Shown in pieces: positions 34,589 to 43,916 of a DNA stretch of 64,000 nucleotides (positions within the stretch are counted from its first letter, which is position 1; each line of letters opens with the position of its first letter). The notes beneath the pieces were generated by a model that made no database searches, was not told the origin of the DNA, and saw nothing but the letters and a program-made list of their open reading frames with translations. The DNA is taken from positions 62,001-126,000 of the forward strand of contig NZ_CP018225.1 in assembly GCF_001890385.1 (NCBI RefSeq), written 5' to 3'. This DNA comes from Tardibacter chloracetimidivorans. GTDB lineage: Bacteria; Pseudomonadota; Alphaproteobacteria; Sphingomonadales; Sphingomonadaceae. The position numbers and the translations under genes were made by a program.

Positions 34589-35050
34589 ATGGACGACATC
34601 ATCCTGGCCCGGGCCGTTCATGTCCTGGCGGTCCTTGTCTGGATCGGCGGCGTGGCGTTCGTGACGCTTGTGGTGATGCCGTCCGTGCGCGCCGCCAATC
34701 CGCCGGCGGAGCGGCTGGCGGCCTTTCATCGACTGGAGGGGCGCTTTGCGGCGCAGGCGCGCATCTGGGTGCTATTGGCAGGACTGAGCGGCTTCTGGAT
34801 GATCTATCGCGCGCAGATGTGGGACCGCTTTTTCGATCTTCGCTTCTGGTGGATGCATGCGATGGTAGGGCTGTGGGCCGTGTTCGCCGCGATGCTTTTC
34901 GTGATCGAGCCGCTGTTTCTCCACCGCCGAATGATGACATCGGTCAAGCCCGCCGCAGATTTTGCCCGAATGGAGACACTTCACCGAATATTGCTGGGTA
35001 TCGCGGCTGTCACGGTTCTCGGCGCAGTGGCGGGAAGCCACGGGTTCTAG
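34589..35050 (+). CDS. Four-span membrane protein (CopD-like/DUF2269-like)
   Basis: 153 residues with four hydrophobic segments. The first, RAVHVLAVLVWIGGVAFVTLVVMP, is the pattern that opens CopD-like and related domains, with His residues that can bind heme or metal. AFHRLEGRFAAQARIWVLLAGLSGFWM and a late METLHRILLGIAAVTVLG complete the fold. It follows hmp by 12 bases and is probably co-transcribed. The function is unknown; possibly a b-type heme protein linked to NO defence. Confidence 0.65.
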   Translation: MDDIILARAVHVLAVLVWIGGVAFVTLVVMPSVRAANPPAERLAAFHRLEGRFAAQARIWVLLAGLSGFWMIYRAQMWDRFFDLRFWWMHAMVGLWAVFAAMLFVIEPLFLHRRMMTSVKPAADFARMETLHRILLGIAAVTVLGAVAGSHGF

Positions 35051-35299
35051 ACTGCGCTTTTCGTGTGGTTCCAAAATTCAGTGGCTGTCTCCCAAGAGGG
35101 GATCAGATATCCGCCGGGGCCGCCCGCGCCAATCCAGCCCAATCTTCCGCCCGCCATCGGACGTTCGTGGTTCGGAACCATCCTATGCGAAGTCGATTCC
35201 CACAGGACTGCCGCTCGAAGCCCTCCCATTATTGCCGATGCCATGGGTTCCGCCTGACCTGCTCTCTTCCGCTCCAATCGCACAGCAAAGTGAAACGCC

Positions 35300-36088
35300 A
35301 TGTTCAACAAGCCATTCACAGCCGTACTGGCGATGACCATGCTCGCGCTCGGCGGCTGCGCGACAGGCGCGCGATACGTCGATCCCCAAGCCCCCATTGC
35401 GGAGCTGAGAGACAAGGTCGTAACCGGCAACGCATCCTATCGACAGCGCATCGCTCTGCCCGCCCGCGCGAAATTCAACGTGAGACTGCTGGACGTTTCG
35501 CGCGCCGATGCGAGATCGGTGATCATTGCCAAGGAAACGCGCGAGACAGCAGGGCAGCAGGTTCCTTTGCCATTTTCGATTAGGGTGAAGGAACAGGACT
35601 TGAAGACCAACATGCGTTACGCAGTCCGTGCGACGATTACCGATCCCGAGGGCAACCCGATATGGACCACGGATACGGTTCATTCGGTCGATCCCACGCG
35701 GTTCGAGCAGGATCTGGGGACGCTCAATATGGTTCGCGTTGGTGACCGCCCGGCGGCTTCAGGCTTGATCGGCCCGCAATTCAAGGTGGAGGACATCAAT
35801 CAGACCGGTCTGATCGACAAATCCAATGTGACGGTGCAGTTTTCGCAAGACGGCCGAGTGAGCGGATCGGCCGGCTGCAACAGGTTCACCGGCGACTATT
35901 CGATCGAGGAACAGTCGCTTCGGATCGGACCGCTCGCCGTGACGCGCCGGGCTTGCGTGCCGGCGCTCGGGAACCAGGAAACCAGGTTCCTGGCCATTCT
36001 GCAGGATGTGACCTCATGGTCCGTCAACAGCAATGGGTCAGTGCTCTTCCGTGCCGACGACGGACGATACCTGGCGGCGATACGCTGA
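35300..36088 (+). CDS. Lipoprotein with YbaY-like and META/HslJ domains
   Basis: 262 residues. Lipobox LGGC. Residues about 40-140 resemble the YbaY/YscW-type domain (GNASYRQRIALPARAKFNVRLLDVS, PLPFSIRVKEQDL, YAVRATITD). Residues about 160-262 are a META domain with GSAGCNRFTGDYSI and TRRACVPALGNQETRFLAIL, as in HslJ. Likely an outer-membrane lipoprotein of the envelope stress type. No operon partner; 249 bases upstream show no gene. Confidence 0.85.
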   Translation: MFNKPFTAVLAMTMLALGGCATGARYVDPQAPIAELRDKVVTGNASYRQRIALPARAKFNVRLLDVSRADARSVIIAKETRETAGQQVPLPFSIRVKEQDLKTNMRYAVRATITDPEGNPIWTTDTVHSVDPTRFEQDLGTLNMVRVGDRPAASGLIGPQFKVEDINQTGLIDKSNVTVQFSQDGRVSGSAGCNRFTGDYSIEEQSLRIGPLAVTRRACVPALGNQETRFLAILQDVTSWSVNSNGSVLFRADDGRYLAAIR

Positions 36089-36433
36089 TTCGACCGCAGT
36101 ATGCTGAAGAGCGGCTGCCGCTCAGTCCTGACCGATCGGAGACGGAGGTCGAGCCAGTCTTGGACACAGGCTTAACGGTCCAAGAGCTTGATCGGCAAAA
36201 GTCCATTGCGCCGTCGCCAAACACAGGTTCAAATTCGGCCGCGATGCGTGGCGAGCGACGCTGACCACTGATTTTTTGGTGTTTACCGCGGGAGACGGCA
36301 GGGCAATAGTTGGGAACTTCCGTCCGACCCGCGTGTTGCTGGTTCGGCGCGAGCTGTGTTCCCATCGGGAGCGAACCTGCTGCTGCGCTGTCAGCCCGTG
36401 GCGATGACCGATGAGGGGGGAAATAGATCGGCC
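36089..36433. other. Upstream region of cco operon
   Basis: 345 bases without a supportable gene. I looked for an FNR/FixK box (TTGAT-N4-ATCAA) and saw only half-sites. A purine-rich GAGGGGGGAAATAG precedes the ccoN start. Confidence 0.4.
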
Positions 36434-38077
36434 ATGATACTGACCTTGACCGAGACCGAACGCCAGATCGCGCTCGCCATTTCCGTTGCCGTCGGTCTGT
36501 GCGGCCTCGTTCTCGCAGCGGCAGGCAATCAGGACACAATGGAAATCCACGGCTGGCTGATCCTGGCCATTGCCGCCATTTGCGCCATCATCGTAATCCG
36601 CGGCATCTGGGGACCGGAACCGCCAAAATCCCGTTTGCAAAGCTACTATGACGAGCCCATCAAGGCCGGCATCATCGCCAGCATGGCTTGGGCGGTGGTG
36701 GCGATGTTCGTGGGGGTCTGGGTCGCCGCGCTGCTGGCATTCCCTGACCTGACGTTTGACAGTGCCTGGGCGAGCTTCGGCCGCTTGCGACCGGTGCACA
36801 CCAGCGGCGTGATCTTCGGCTTTGGCGGCAACGCGCTCATCGCCACCTCGCTGCATGTCGTGCAGCGGACCTCGCGGGCGCGTCTTCCCGATCAGCTTTC
36901 GGCCTGGTTCGTGCTGGTGGGCTACAACCTGTTCTGCATCCTCGCGGCCAGCGGTTATCTGCTCGGGGTTACCCAATCGAAGGAATATGCCGAGGCCGAA
37001 TGGTATGCCGACATCTGGCTGGTGATCGTCTGGGTGACCTACTTCATCCTCTACATCCGGACGCTCGCACGCCGCAAGGAACCACACATTTATGTGGCCA
37101 ACTGGTACTTCATGGCCTTCATTCTCGTCGTCGCGATACTCCATATCATCAACAATCTCGCGATTCCGGTCTCGCTGGGCCATGCGAAGAGCTACACCAT
37201 CTGGTCGGGCGTCCAGGATGCTATGGTGCAGTGGTGGTATGGTCATAACGCCGTCGCCTTCTTCCTGACGGCGGGCTTCCTGGGCATGCTCTATTACTAC
37301 CTGCCCATCCGGGCCCAGCGGCCGATCTTCTCCTACCGTCTCTCGATCCTGAGCTTTTGGGGCATTACCTTCTTCTACATGTGGGCGGGTTCCCACCACC
37401 TTCATTATACCGCCCTACCGCACTGGGTTCAGACGCTGGGCATGACCTTCTCGGTGATGCTCCTCGTGCCGTCATGGGCTTCGGCTGGCAACGCCTTGCT
37501 AACATTGAACGGCGCCTGGCACCGCGTGCGCGATGATGCGACGCTCCGCTTCATGATGGTCGCGGCGGTGTTTTATGGCATCTCGACCTTTGAAGGTTCG
37601 TTCCTCGCCATCCGGCCCGTCAATTCGCTTTCGCATTACACCGACTGGACGGTTGGCCATGTTCACGCCGGCGCGCTCGGCTGGGTGGCGCTCATCACCT
37701 TCGGCTCGCTCTACACGCTGGTGCCGTCCTTGTGGAAGCGCGAGGCGATGTATTCGCCCGCCTTGGTCGAGTGGCACTTCTGGCTCTCGCTTGCCGGCAC
37801 TCTTGTCTACATTTTTGCCATGTGGAACTCGGGCATCATCCAGGGCCTGATGTGGCGGACCTATACGGAGGAAGGCACGCTAGCCTACTCCTTCCTGGAT
37901 TCGCTCAGAGCCATGTATCCCTATTACATCGCGCGTACGCTCGGCGGCCTTCTGTTCCTGATCGGTGCTGTGATCGGCGCCTACAATATGTGGAGGACCA
38001 TTCGCGCCGCCTCGGCCCAGGCACCGTTCGAAGGCGACGTCCCGCTACAGGCCGCGACGGCGGCGGGGAGGGCCTGA
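36434..38077 (+). CDS. ccoN: cbb3-type cytochrome c oxidase subunit I
   Basis: 547 residues, about 12-14 spans. Heme and CuB ligands appear in RPVHTSGVIFGFGGNALIATSLHVVQ, WYGHNAVAFFLTAGFLGMLYYYLP, GSHHLHYTALPHWVQTLGM and HVHAGALGWVALITF. It reduces O2 to water with high affinity at the inner membrane. First gene of ccoNOQP, four bases before ccoO. An ATG at 36404 is possible, but 36434 follows the ribosome site. Confidence 0.96.
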   Translation: MILTLTETERQIALAISVAVGLCGLVLAAAGNQDTMEIHGWLILAIAAICAIIVIRGIWGPEPPKSRLQSYYDEPIKAGIIASMAWAVVAMFVGVWVAALLAFPDLTFDSAWASFGRLRPVHTSGVIFGFGGNALIATSLHVVQRTSRARLPDQLSAWFVLVGYNLFCILAASGYLLGVTQSKEYAEAEWYADIWLVIVWVTYFILYIRTLARRKEPHIYVANWYFMAFILVVAILHIINNLAIPVSLGHAKSYTIWSGVQDAMVQWWYGHNAVAFFLTAGFLGMLYYYLPIRAQRPIFSYRLSILSFWGITFFYMWAGSHHLHYTALPHWVQTLGMTFSVMLLVPSWASAGNALLTLNGAWHRVRDDATLRFMMVAAVFYGISTFEGSFLAIRPVNSLSHYTDWTVGHVHAGALGWVALITFGSLYTLVPSLWKREAMYSPALVEWHFWLSLAGTLVYIFAMWNSGIIQGLMWRTYTEEGTLAYSFLDSLRAMYPYYIARTLGGLLFLIGAVIGAYNMWRTIRAASAQAPFEGDVPLQAATAAGRA

Positions 38078-38080
38078 GCC

Positions 38081-38833
38081 GTGGCGGAACTGTTTCATCG
38101 CAAGCTCGAACGTTCGGCGATCGGCTTCGTGCTCGCCATCATCGCGGCTGCCAGTGTCGGCGGCCTCGTCGAGATCGCTCCGCTTTTCACGATCGACGAG
38201 ACGGTCGAGGAGGCGCCAGACATGCGGCTCTACACGCCGCTCGAACTGGCGGGGCGAAACATCTATGTGCGCGAAGGATGCTATGCCTGTCACAGCCAGA
38301 TGATCCGGACGCTGCAGGACGAAGTTGAGCGCTATGGTCCCTATTCGCTCGCGGTCGAATCCAAATATGACCATCCGATGCTCTGGGGTTCGAAGCGCAC
38401 CGGACCCGACCTCGCCCGCGTTGGCGGCAAATATTCCGATTTCTGGCACGTCGCCCATCTGACCAATCCGCGCGATGTGGTGCCCGATTCCAATATGCCG
38501 GCCTATCCCTGGCTGGCGCGGACGCCCTTGCGCCTCGCTGATCTGCCCTTGCACCTCAAGGCGCTGCGGGCCGCGGGGGTGCCCTACACCGATGCCATGA
38601 TCGAGAATGCGAGCGTCGATGCCTTCGACCAGGCGACACCGGAAAGCTCGACCTCGTCCGGTATCACCGAGCGGTATGGCGAAGAAACGCAGGTTCGCGT
38701 GTTCGACGATGTGGCGACCGAGGTCACCGAGATGGACGCGCTCGTCGCCTATCTTCAGGTTCTCGGCCGGCTGACCGACGTGCCGTACAAGAATACGGCC
38801 GCGCCGCAGAAGCCGCCAGAGCCGGTGAAATGA
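38081..38833 (+). CDS. ccoO: cbb3-type cytochrome c oxidase subunit II (mono-heme c)
   Basis: 250 residues from GTG. One N-terminal span, then YVREGCYACHSQMIRTL with the single CXXCH heme site, GSKRTGPDLARVGGKYSD, and a distal Met in SNMPAYPWL. It passes electrons from CcoP to CcoN at the periplasmic face. The C-terminal segment is acidic then proline-rich. Confidence 0.96.
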   Translation: MAELFHRKLERSAIGFVLAIIAAASVGGLVEIAPLFTIDETVEEAPDMRLYTPLELAGRNIYVREGCYACHSQMIRTLQDEVERYGPYSLAVESKYDHPMLWGSKRTGPDLARVGGKYSDFWHVAHLTNPRDVVPDSNMPAYPWLARTPLRLADLPLHLKALRAAGVPYTDAMIENASVDAFDQATPESSTSSGITERYGEETQVRVFDDVATEVTEMDALVAYLQVLGRLTDVPYKNTAAPQKPPEPVK

Positions 38834-38848
38834 CATGAGGAGGCAGGC

Positions 38849-39019
38849 ATGGACATAAGCCACGAGGCTCTTGTTGCATTCTCGAAAAGCTGGGGGCTGT
38901 TCTACCTCATCGGTCTGATGATCGGTGTCCTCATTTATACGTTCCGGCCGTCCAATCGTGGCAAGTTCAACCGAGCCAAACAAAGCGTTCTCGATCAGGA
39001 CGACAAGCCATGGACGTAG
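38849..39019 (+). CDS. ccoQ: cbb3 oxidase subunit CcoQ
   Basis: 56 residues with an AGGAGGCAG ribosome site. One membrane span (WGLFYLIGLMIGVLIYTFRP) and a charged cytosolic tail ending DDKPWT. Position between ccoO and ccoP and an FRPSNR motif after the span identify CcoQ, which stabilises the complex. It overlaps ccoP by ten bases. Confidence 0.88.
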   Translation: MDISHEALVAFSKSWGLFYLIGLMIGVLIYTFRPSNRGKFNRAKQSVLDQDDKPWT

Positions 39020-39888
39020 AGCGCGATCCCGTCAGCGGTCATGAAACGACCGGCCATGTCTGGAATGGCATCAAGGAGCTCGATACGCCGGTCCCCAAGG
39101 GTGTGCTGATTTTTCTGATCGTCACCCATCTCTTCGCTTTCGCCTGGTGGATTCTCATGCCGACTTGGCCCTTGGGCGACACCTACACCAAGGGAATTCT
39201 CAACATCGACCAGCGCACCTCGGTCGAAAAGCACCTGGTCGATTCGCAGGCGGGACGGGCCGACTGGATAAAGCGGATCGAAAGCGAGAACCTCGAGCAG
39301 ATCGCGGCCGACCCCCGGCTCATGACCATCGTGCGTAGCACCGGCCACCGGTTGTTCGGCGACAACTGCGCCGCCTGCCACGGCATTAATGCCAAGGGGG
39401 GTTATGGTTATCCCGATCTGACCGATGACGACTGGATCTGGGGCGGCGACCTTGAGACGATCGCGCAGACCATGCGCGTTGGGGTCAATGTGGAGCATCC
39501 GCAGGGGCGCGTCTCGCAGATGCCCTCGTTCGGACGCGACGGGATACTCGATGCCGATCAGGTCAGTCTGGCGGCCAACTATGTCTACGCCTTGTCGCAT
39601 CCCAAGTTCGTGACGAATGCCAATCGGACGTCGATTGTATCGGGGCGCGAGGTCTTCATGGCCAATTGCGCGATTTGCCATGGCGAGGATGCGCGCGGGA
39701 AGCGCGATGTCGGCGCTCCCAATCTGACGGACGCGCGTTGGATCTATGGAGGAGACATCGATCAGATCGTGGAGACCGTCCATGGCGGACGCCAGGGGCA
39801 TATGCCGACATGGGACGAGCGGCTTACGGACTCGGATATCAAGATATTGGCGCTCTATGTTCATTCGCTGAGCGCGCCTCAGCGATGA
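39010..39888 (+). CDS. ccoP: cbb3-type cytochrome c oxidase subunit III (di-heme c)
   Basis: 292 residues. One N-terminal span with the usual HVWNGIKELDTPVP before it, then two heme c sites: CAACH (about residue 120) and CAICH (about 220). Each is followed by an NLTD/DLTDD-W-GG motif and distal Met residues. It accepts electrons from soluble cytochrome c and hands them to CcoO. Overlaps the small membrane gene downstream by four bases. Confidence 0.96.
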   Translation: MDVERDPVSGHETTGHVWNGIKELDTPVPKGVLIFLIVTHLFAFAWWILMPTWPLGDTYTKGILNIDQRTSVEKHLVDSQAGRADWIKRIESENLEQIAADPRLMTIVRSTGHRLFGDNCAACHGINAKGGYGYPDLTDDDWIWGGDLETIAQTMRVGVNVEHPQGRVSQMPSFGRDGILDADQVSLAANYVYALSHPKFVTNANRTSIVSGREVFMANCAICHGEDARGKRDVGAPNLTDARWIYGGDIDQIVETVHGGRQGHMPTWDERLTDSDIKILALYVHSLSAPQR

Positions 39889-40073
39889 CGGCCATGCGAT
39901 CCCGATCCCGGTGGCTGGTCTGGACGCTGGTGGCAGCAGGCCTTTTGCTGTTCGTTCTTGCGAACGCGCATTTTTTCTACGTCGCCTTTCGCTCGCAGCC
40001 CGAATGCGTGGGACATTTGAAGGAACGCGCGAACGGGAGCGGGCAGTATCGCGCGGCGAAATCGGCATGCTGA
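39885..40073 (+). CDS. Small single-span membrane protein in cco operon
   Basis: 62 residues, ATG overlapping the ccoP stop. A basic N-terminus, one span (WLVWTLVAAGLLLFVLANAHFFYVAF), then a short outside part with PECVGHLKE and a C-terminal cysteine. No family is recognised. Its position suggests an assembly or accessory role for the oxidase, possibly copper-related through His/Cys. Inference only. Confidence 0.65.
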   Translation: MTAMRSRSRWLVWTLVAAGLLLFVLANAHFFYVAFRSQPECVGHLKERANGSGQYRAAKSAC

Positions 40074-40086
40074 AAGGTAGCGGGAC

Positions 40087-40905
40087 ATGAGCGATAAAAG
40101 CCCCTCTTATGGCTTGCTGAGCCAGACCTCGGGCATCGAGGAGACGAAGAGCGCGCGGTTTCAGCGCCATCTTCCCGCTTCCATCGGCTTCCAATGGCTC
40201 AAGGCCGGATGGCAGGATCTTTTCCATCGGCCGATGCCGAGCCTGGCCTACGGTCTGGGCATTTTCCTTCTGTCTCTCGCTGCTGTCGCGATGCTCGCGC
40301 TGTATGGCCGCGACTATATTCTTTTTCCCGCGCTCGCCGGCTTCATGATCATTGCCCCGCTGCTGGCCATCGGACTCTATGAGAAAAGCCGCAACCGAGA
40401 AGCGGGACGCGATACGTCGCTGCGCGAAATGCTCCTGGTGAAACCGGCGGCGGGCCCGCAGGTGCTTTTCACCGGGGTCCTGCTCAGCCTGCTGATGCTA
40501 CTGTGGATGCGATCCGCGGTGCTCATCTATGCGTTGTTCTTCGGCGTGCGCCCCTTTCCCGGCCTGCCTCACATAACCGCCTTCCTGCTGACCGAGCCGG
40601 TGGGATGGATTATTCTCGGCGTCGGCACGGCGGTGGGCGGCCTGTTCGCCTCATTCGCTTTTGCGATCAGTGTTTTTGCCATTCCGATGCTCCTCGATCG
40701 CAAGGTCGATGCGCTCACGGCGATGGGAACAAGCACGGCGCTCGTCTGGAACAACCTTGCGCCGATGATCGTCTGGGGCGCCATCGTCCTTGCGCTTTTC
40801 ATACTCTGCGCGGCGACGGGCTTGATCGGCCTCATCGTCATCTTCCCGTGGCTTGGACATGCCACATGGCATGCCTATCGCGCGGTCTCAGACACGCAGG
40901 CCTAG
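40087..40905 (+). CDS. DUF2189 integral membrane protein
   Basis: 272 residues with about six spans. GFQWLKAGWQDLFHRPMPSLAYGL is the characteristic DUF2189 opening, and FPALAGFMIIAPLLAIGLYEKSR the next block. Its function is not known; the family often sits beside cytochrome oxidase genes, as here between ccoP and ccoI. Two bases separate it from the P-type ATPase gene. Confidence 0.9.
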   Translation: MSDKSPSYGLLSQTSGIEETKSARFQRHLPASIGFQWLKAGWQDLFHRPMPSLAYGLGIFLLSLAAVAMLALYGRDYILFPALAGFMIIAPLLAIGLYEKSRNREAGRDTSLREMLLVKPAAGPQVLFTGVLLSLLMLLWMRSAVLIYALFFGVRPFPGLPHITAFLLTEPVGWIILGVGTAVGGLFASFAFAISVFAIPMLLDRKVDALTAMGTSTALVWNNLAPMIVWGAIVLALFILCAATGLIGLIVIFPWLGHATWHAYRAVSDTQA

Positions 40906-40907
40906 AC

Positions 40908-43169
40908 ATGGCCAGCCATGCCATGCCTGCCGTCCAGGCGCCGACATCATTGACCGGGCAATCGGTCGATGAACTCATCTTCGCCAGCCAATCGCTGGAT
41001 GACGGAACGATGAGGACGCAACTGTCGGTCCCGACCGCGCATTGCGGCGGATGCATGGCGAAGATCGAGCGCATCCTTGGTAACCTCGAGGGCGTCGTAG
41101 CGGCTCGGGTCAATCTATCGACGCGGCGTGTGACCGTCACATGGCGGCAAGCGCAAACCGCGAGTGCACCGCCTTTGCTGGCAACGCTGAACGAGGCGGG
41201 CTTCGAGGCAAATCTTCTCAGCCAACCGGACGAACGCGCCGATCCCGAAAAGCGCCGGCTGATCGTCGCGACAGCGGTCGCCGGCTTCGCGGCGATGAAC
41301 ATCATGCTGCTTTCGGTGTCGGTCTGGTCAGGCGCCGACCCCGCTACGCGGCAGCTGTTCCATCTCATCTCGGCGCTGCTCGCGCTTCCCGCGGTATTCT
41401 TTTCGGGGCGCATCTTCTTCTTGTCGGCATGGTCGGCATTGCGCGCGGGACGCACCAATATGGATGTGCCCATCTCGATCGGCATCGTCCTGACACTGGG
41501 TCTCAGCATCTACGACACGCTGCATTTCGGACGCCATGCCTATTTCGACGCGGTCGTGACGCTGATCTTTTTCCTGCTTGTCGGACGAACGCTCGACCAT
41601 GCCATGCGTGACAAGGCCCGTTCGGCCGTGCTCGGGCTGACGCGAATGACGCCTGCGGGCGCGAATGTAATCGGCACGGATGGATCGCGCGCTTTTAGAC
41701 CGCTCGAGGATGTCTCGGTGGGTGATGTCATCCTCGTCGCGCCAGGCGAGCGTGTTCCGCTGGATGGTCTTGTCCTTGCGGGCGAGGGCGATCTCGACAC
41801 TGCCGCGGTCACGGGCGAGGCGATGCCGGTGCCGGTACGACCGGGAAGCACGCTCGTTTCGGGCATGCTGAATCTCAATGGTTCGCTCAAGGTGCGTGTG
41901 ACCAACAGCCACGCGCGGTCCTTTCTATCCGAAATGGTGCGAATGATGGAAGCGGCCGAGCAGGGCAGAGCACGCTATCGCCGTCTCGCCGACCGTGTTG
42001 CGGCCTATTACTCGCCGATCATCCATTCGCTGGCCTTGGCCGTGTTTGCCGGGTGGTTCCTTGACACAGGCGATTGGCATCGGGCGCTGACCATTGCCAT
42101 TTCGGTGCTCATTGTGACCTGTCCCTGCGCGCTTGGTCTCGCCATACCCATGGTTCAGGTCGCCGCGGCGAAGCGCTTGTTCGAGCACGGCATCGCGCTC
42201 AAGGATGGAAGCGCGCTCGAGCGGCTTGCACAGGTCGATACCGTGATTTTTGACAAGACCGGCACGCTCACTCATGGCGATTTGCGAGTGAGCAAGATCG
42301 CCATCGATGAACCCTATCGCGCAATCGTGATGGCGCTGGCGTCGCGTTCCAACCATCCCGTCGCACGCGCGATTGCCGCCAACGGCGGCGCCTTGTCCGG
42401 CCTCGATCTGGACAGTTTTTCCGAGCTGCCGGGCCGGGGTTTGGAGGGCCAGCGGAACGGCCATCTGTTTCGCCTGGGGCGTGCCGATTGGGCTTTGAAT
42501 CCAGGCACGGGCGAGAGTGGCGGTTTCCAGACCGTGTTCTCGGTCGATGGTGAGCTTGCCGGCCATTTTGCCTTCTTGGACGTTGAAAAGACGAGTGCGC
42601 GGGAAGCGGTGGCCAAGCTTGACGCGCTTGGGCTGCCTATCGAACTGCTTTCGGGCGATCACATTGCTTCTGTGTCGGGGTTCGCGAACGCGATCGGTAT
42701 CGCCCACTGGCGTGCCGGATTGCTGCCGCAGCATAAGGTGGAGCGGCTTCAGGCGCTGGCGGACAGTCAGCGCCTGACCTTGATGGTGGGTGATGGGCTG
42801 AACGATGGACCGGCACTGGCGGCGGCGCACGTTTCGATGGCTCCTTCCAATGCCGCCGACATCGGTCGGGCGGCCGCGGATATTGTTTATCTCGGCCAGG
42901 ATCTCGATGCGGTTCCGCGCGCTGTGCAGATCGCGCGCGCGGCCCGGCAACGTGTCCGCCAGAACCTGGCGCTTTCCGTCGGTTATAACCTTTTGGTGAT
43001 TCCTGTGGCCATGGCGGGCTATGTCACCCCACTGCTTGCTGCCGTCGCCATGTCGCTTTCGTCGATTTCGGTCGTTGCGAACTCTCTGCGAATTCCCGCA
43101 GCACGCGGATCACGGCTTAGCAGGCGAGCGCCGGCACCGACCCTCGTTCCCCTGGCCGCTACCCGGTGA
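40908..43169 (+). CDS. ccoI: Copper P-type ATPase for cbb3 oxidase assembly (CcoI/FixI)
   Basis: 753 residues. N-terminal HMA domain with AHCGGCMAKIERIL, eight spans, the membrane CPC in [14 protein letters not shown], phosphorylation site FDKTGTLTHGD, SNHPVARAI and hinge GDGLNDGPALAAAHVS. It exports copper used to build the CuB centre of CcoN. GEAMPV is present in the actuator domain. It overlaps ccoS by four bases. Placement in the cco operon separates it from the detoxifying ATPase at 60970. Confidence 0.95.
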   Translation: MASHAMPAVQAPTSLTGQSVDELIFASQSLDDGTMRTQLSVPTAHCGGCMAKIERILGNLEGVVAARVNLSTRRVTVTWRQAQTASAPPLLATLNEAGFEANLLSQPDERADPEKRRLIVATAVAGFAAMNIMLLSVSVWSGADPATRQLFHLISALLALPAVFFSGRIFFLSAWSALRAGRTNMDVPISIGIVLTLGLSIYDTLHFGRHAYFDAVVTLIFFLLVGRTLDHAMRDKARSAVLGLTRMTPAGANVIGTDGSRAFRPLEDVSVGDVILVAPGERVPLDGLVLAGEGDLDTAAVTGEAMPVPVRPGSTLVSGMLNLNGSLKVRVTNSHARSFLSEMVRMMEAAEQGRARYRRLADRVAAYYSPIIHSLALAVFAGWFLDTGDWHRALTIAISVLIVTCPCALGLAIPMVQVAAAKRLFEHGIALKDGSALERLAQVDTVIFDKTGTLTHGDLRVSKIAIDEPYRAIVMALASRSNHPVARAIAANGGALSGLDLDSFSELPGRGLEGQRNGHLFRLGRADWALNPGTGESGGFQTVFSVDGELAGHFAFLDVEKTSAREAVAKLDALGLPIELLSGDHIASVSGFANAIGIAHWRAGLLPQHKVERLQALADSQRLTLMVGDGLNDGPALAAAHVSMAPSNAADIGRAAADIVYLGQDLDAVPRAVQIARAARQRVRQNLALSVGYNLLVIPVAMAGYVTPLLAAVAMSLSSISVVANSLRIPAARGSRLSRRAPAPTLVPLAATR

Positions 43170-43375
43170 GCGGGATCCTGTGGCTGGTGCCGGTCGCGCT
43201 GCTGATGGGCCTTGCTGGGCTGGGCGCCTTTCTTTGGTCGATGCGCACCGGGCAGTATGATGATCTGGATGGAGCGGCCGAGCGAGTCGTGACCGACGCC
43301 AAGTCAGACCAGCCTCTTGTCGAACCTGATGATTGGCGACCCGAAACCGAGGGCGAGGCAAATCGTTTGCGATAA
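43166..43375 (+). CDS. ccoS: cbb3 oxidase maturation protein CcoS
   Basis: 69 residues from GTG. One span (ILWLVPVALLMGLAGLGAFLW) followed by SMRTGQYDDLDGAAERV, the CcoS signature. The acidic cytosolic tail is longer than average. Required for heme and copper insertion in the family. Its start overlaps the ccoI stop. Confidence 0.9.
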   Translation: MSGILWLVPVALLMGLAGLGAFLWSMRTGQYDDLDGAAERVVTDAKSDQPLVEPDDWRPETEGEANRLR

Positions 43376-43414
43376 GGATGGTGGTGTGGACACCATTGGG
43401 CAAAGGACGAAGTG

Positions 43415-43540
43415 ATGATGCAGGCACCGAGTTGGAATTGGGTGGGCGTCCTTGCCTTCATCTGCGGGGCGGCGGTCATCATTCCCAGCCTTGTCGCGCT
43501 TGCACTCAGTCTTGCCGCTGTTGCCCGAAACCTCCTGTGA
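43415..43540 (+). CDS. 41-residue single-span membrane peptide
   Basis: Starts ATGATG at 43415 after AAAGGACG. Contains one span (VGVLAFICGAAVIIPSLVAL) and ends AAVARNLL. It is 39 bases after ccoS in the same direction. No known family. The ribosome site, spacing and hydrophobic pattern support a real small gene, probably the tail of the cco operon; the IS3 element begins 44 bases later. Confidence 0.5.
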   Translation: MMQAPSWNWVGVLAFICGAAVIIPSLVALALSLAAVARNLL

Positions 43541-43637
43541 GGCTGGCATCGGTCTGACGGAGGGATAGTGGTCTACCTTGGAAAAACTGGTCCAATTCTG
43601 AAGAGAGCCCATTTGGGCATGAGAATTGGAGAAATGT

Positions 43638-43916
43638 ATGGGACGTCAGAGGTTTACGCCGGAGCAGATCATAGCGAAGCTGCGTGAAGTAGAGGTGATT
43701 GTGGGGCGAGGCGGCACAGCGGTGGAGGCTTGCCGCCAGATCGGGATCGCGGAGCAGACGCTATATCGGTGGCGCAAGGAATATGGCGGGCTGAAGGTCG
43801 ACCAGGCGCGGCGAATGAAGGATCTGGAGCGCCAGAATGCGCGGCTGAAGAAGCTGGTGGCCGACCTCGCGCTCGACAAGGCGATCCTGCAAGAGGCGTC
43901 GAAGCTGACTTTTTGA
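43638..43916 (+). CDS. IS3-family OrfA
   Basis: 92 residues with an HTH (MGRQRFTPEQIIAKLREVEV, ACRQIGIAEQTLYRWRKEYG) and a leucine-zipper region (RQNARLKKLVADLALDKAIL). It is the DNA-binding first frame. The usual programmed frameshift to OrfB would occur at the T-run near 43910. Intact, but its partner is destroyed. Confidence 0.92.
   Translation: MGRQRFTPEQIIAKLREVEVIVGRGGTAVEACRQIGIAEQTLYRWRKEYGGLKVDQARRMKDLERQNARLKKLVADLALDKAILQEASKLTF

Noticed and set aside
33023-34729. 568-codon minus-strand frame over DUF1971 and hmp
   Set aside because: Covers two convincing genes on the other strand and lacks any recognisable domain.
36180-36433. FNR/FixK box before ccoN
   Set aside because: Only half-sites such as TTGATC were seen; no full TTGAT-N4-ATCAA.
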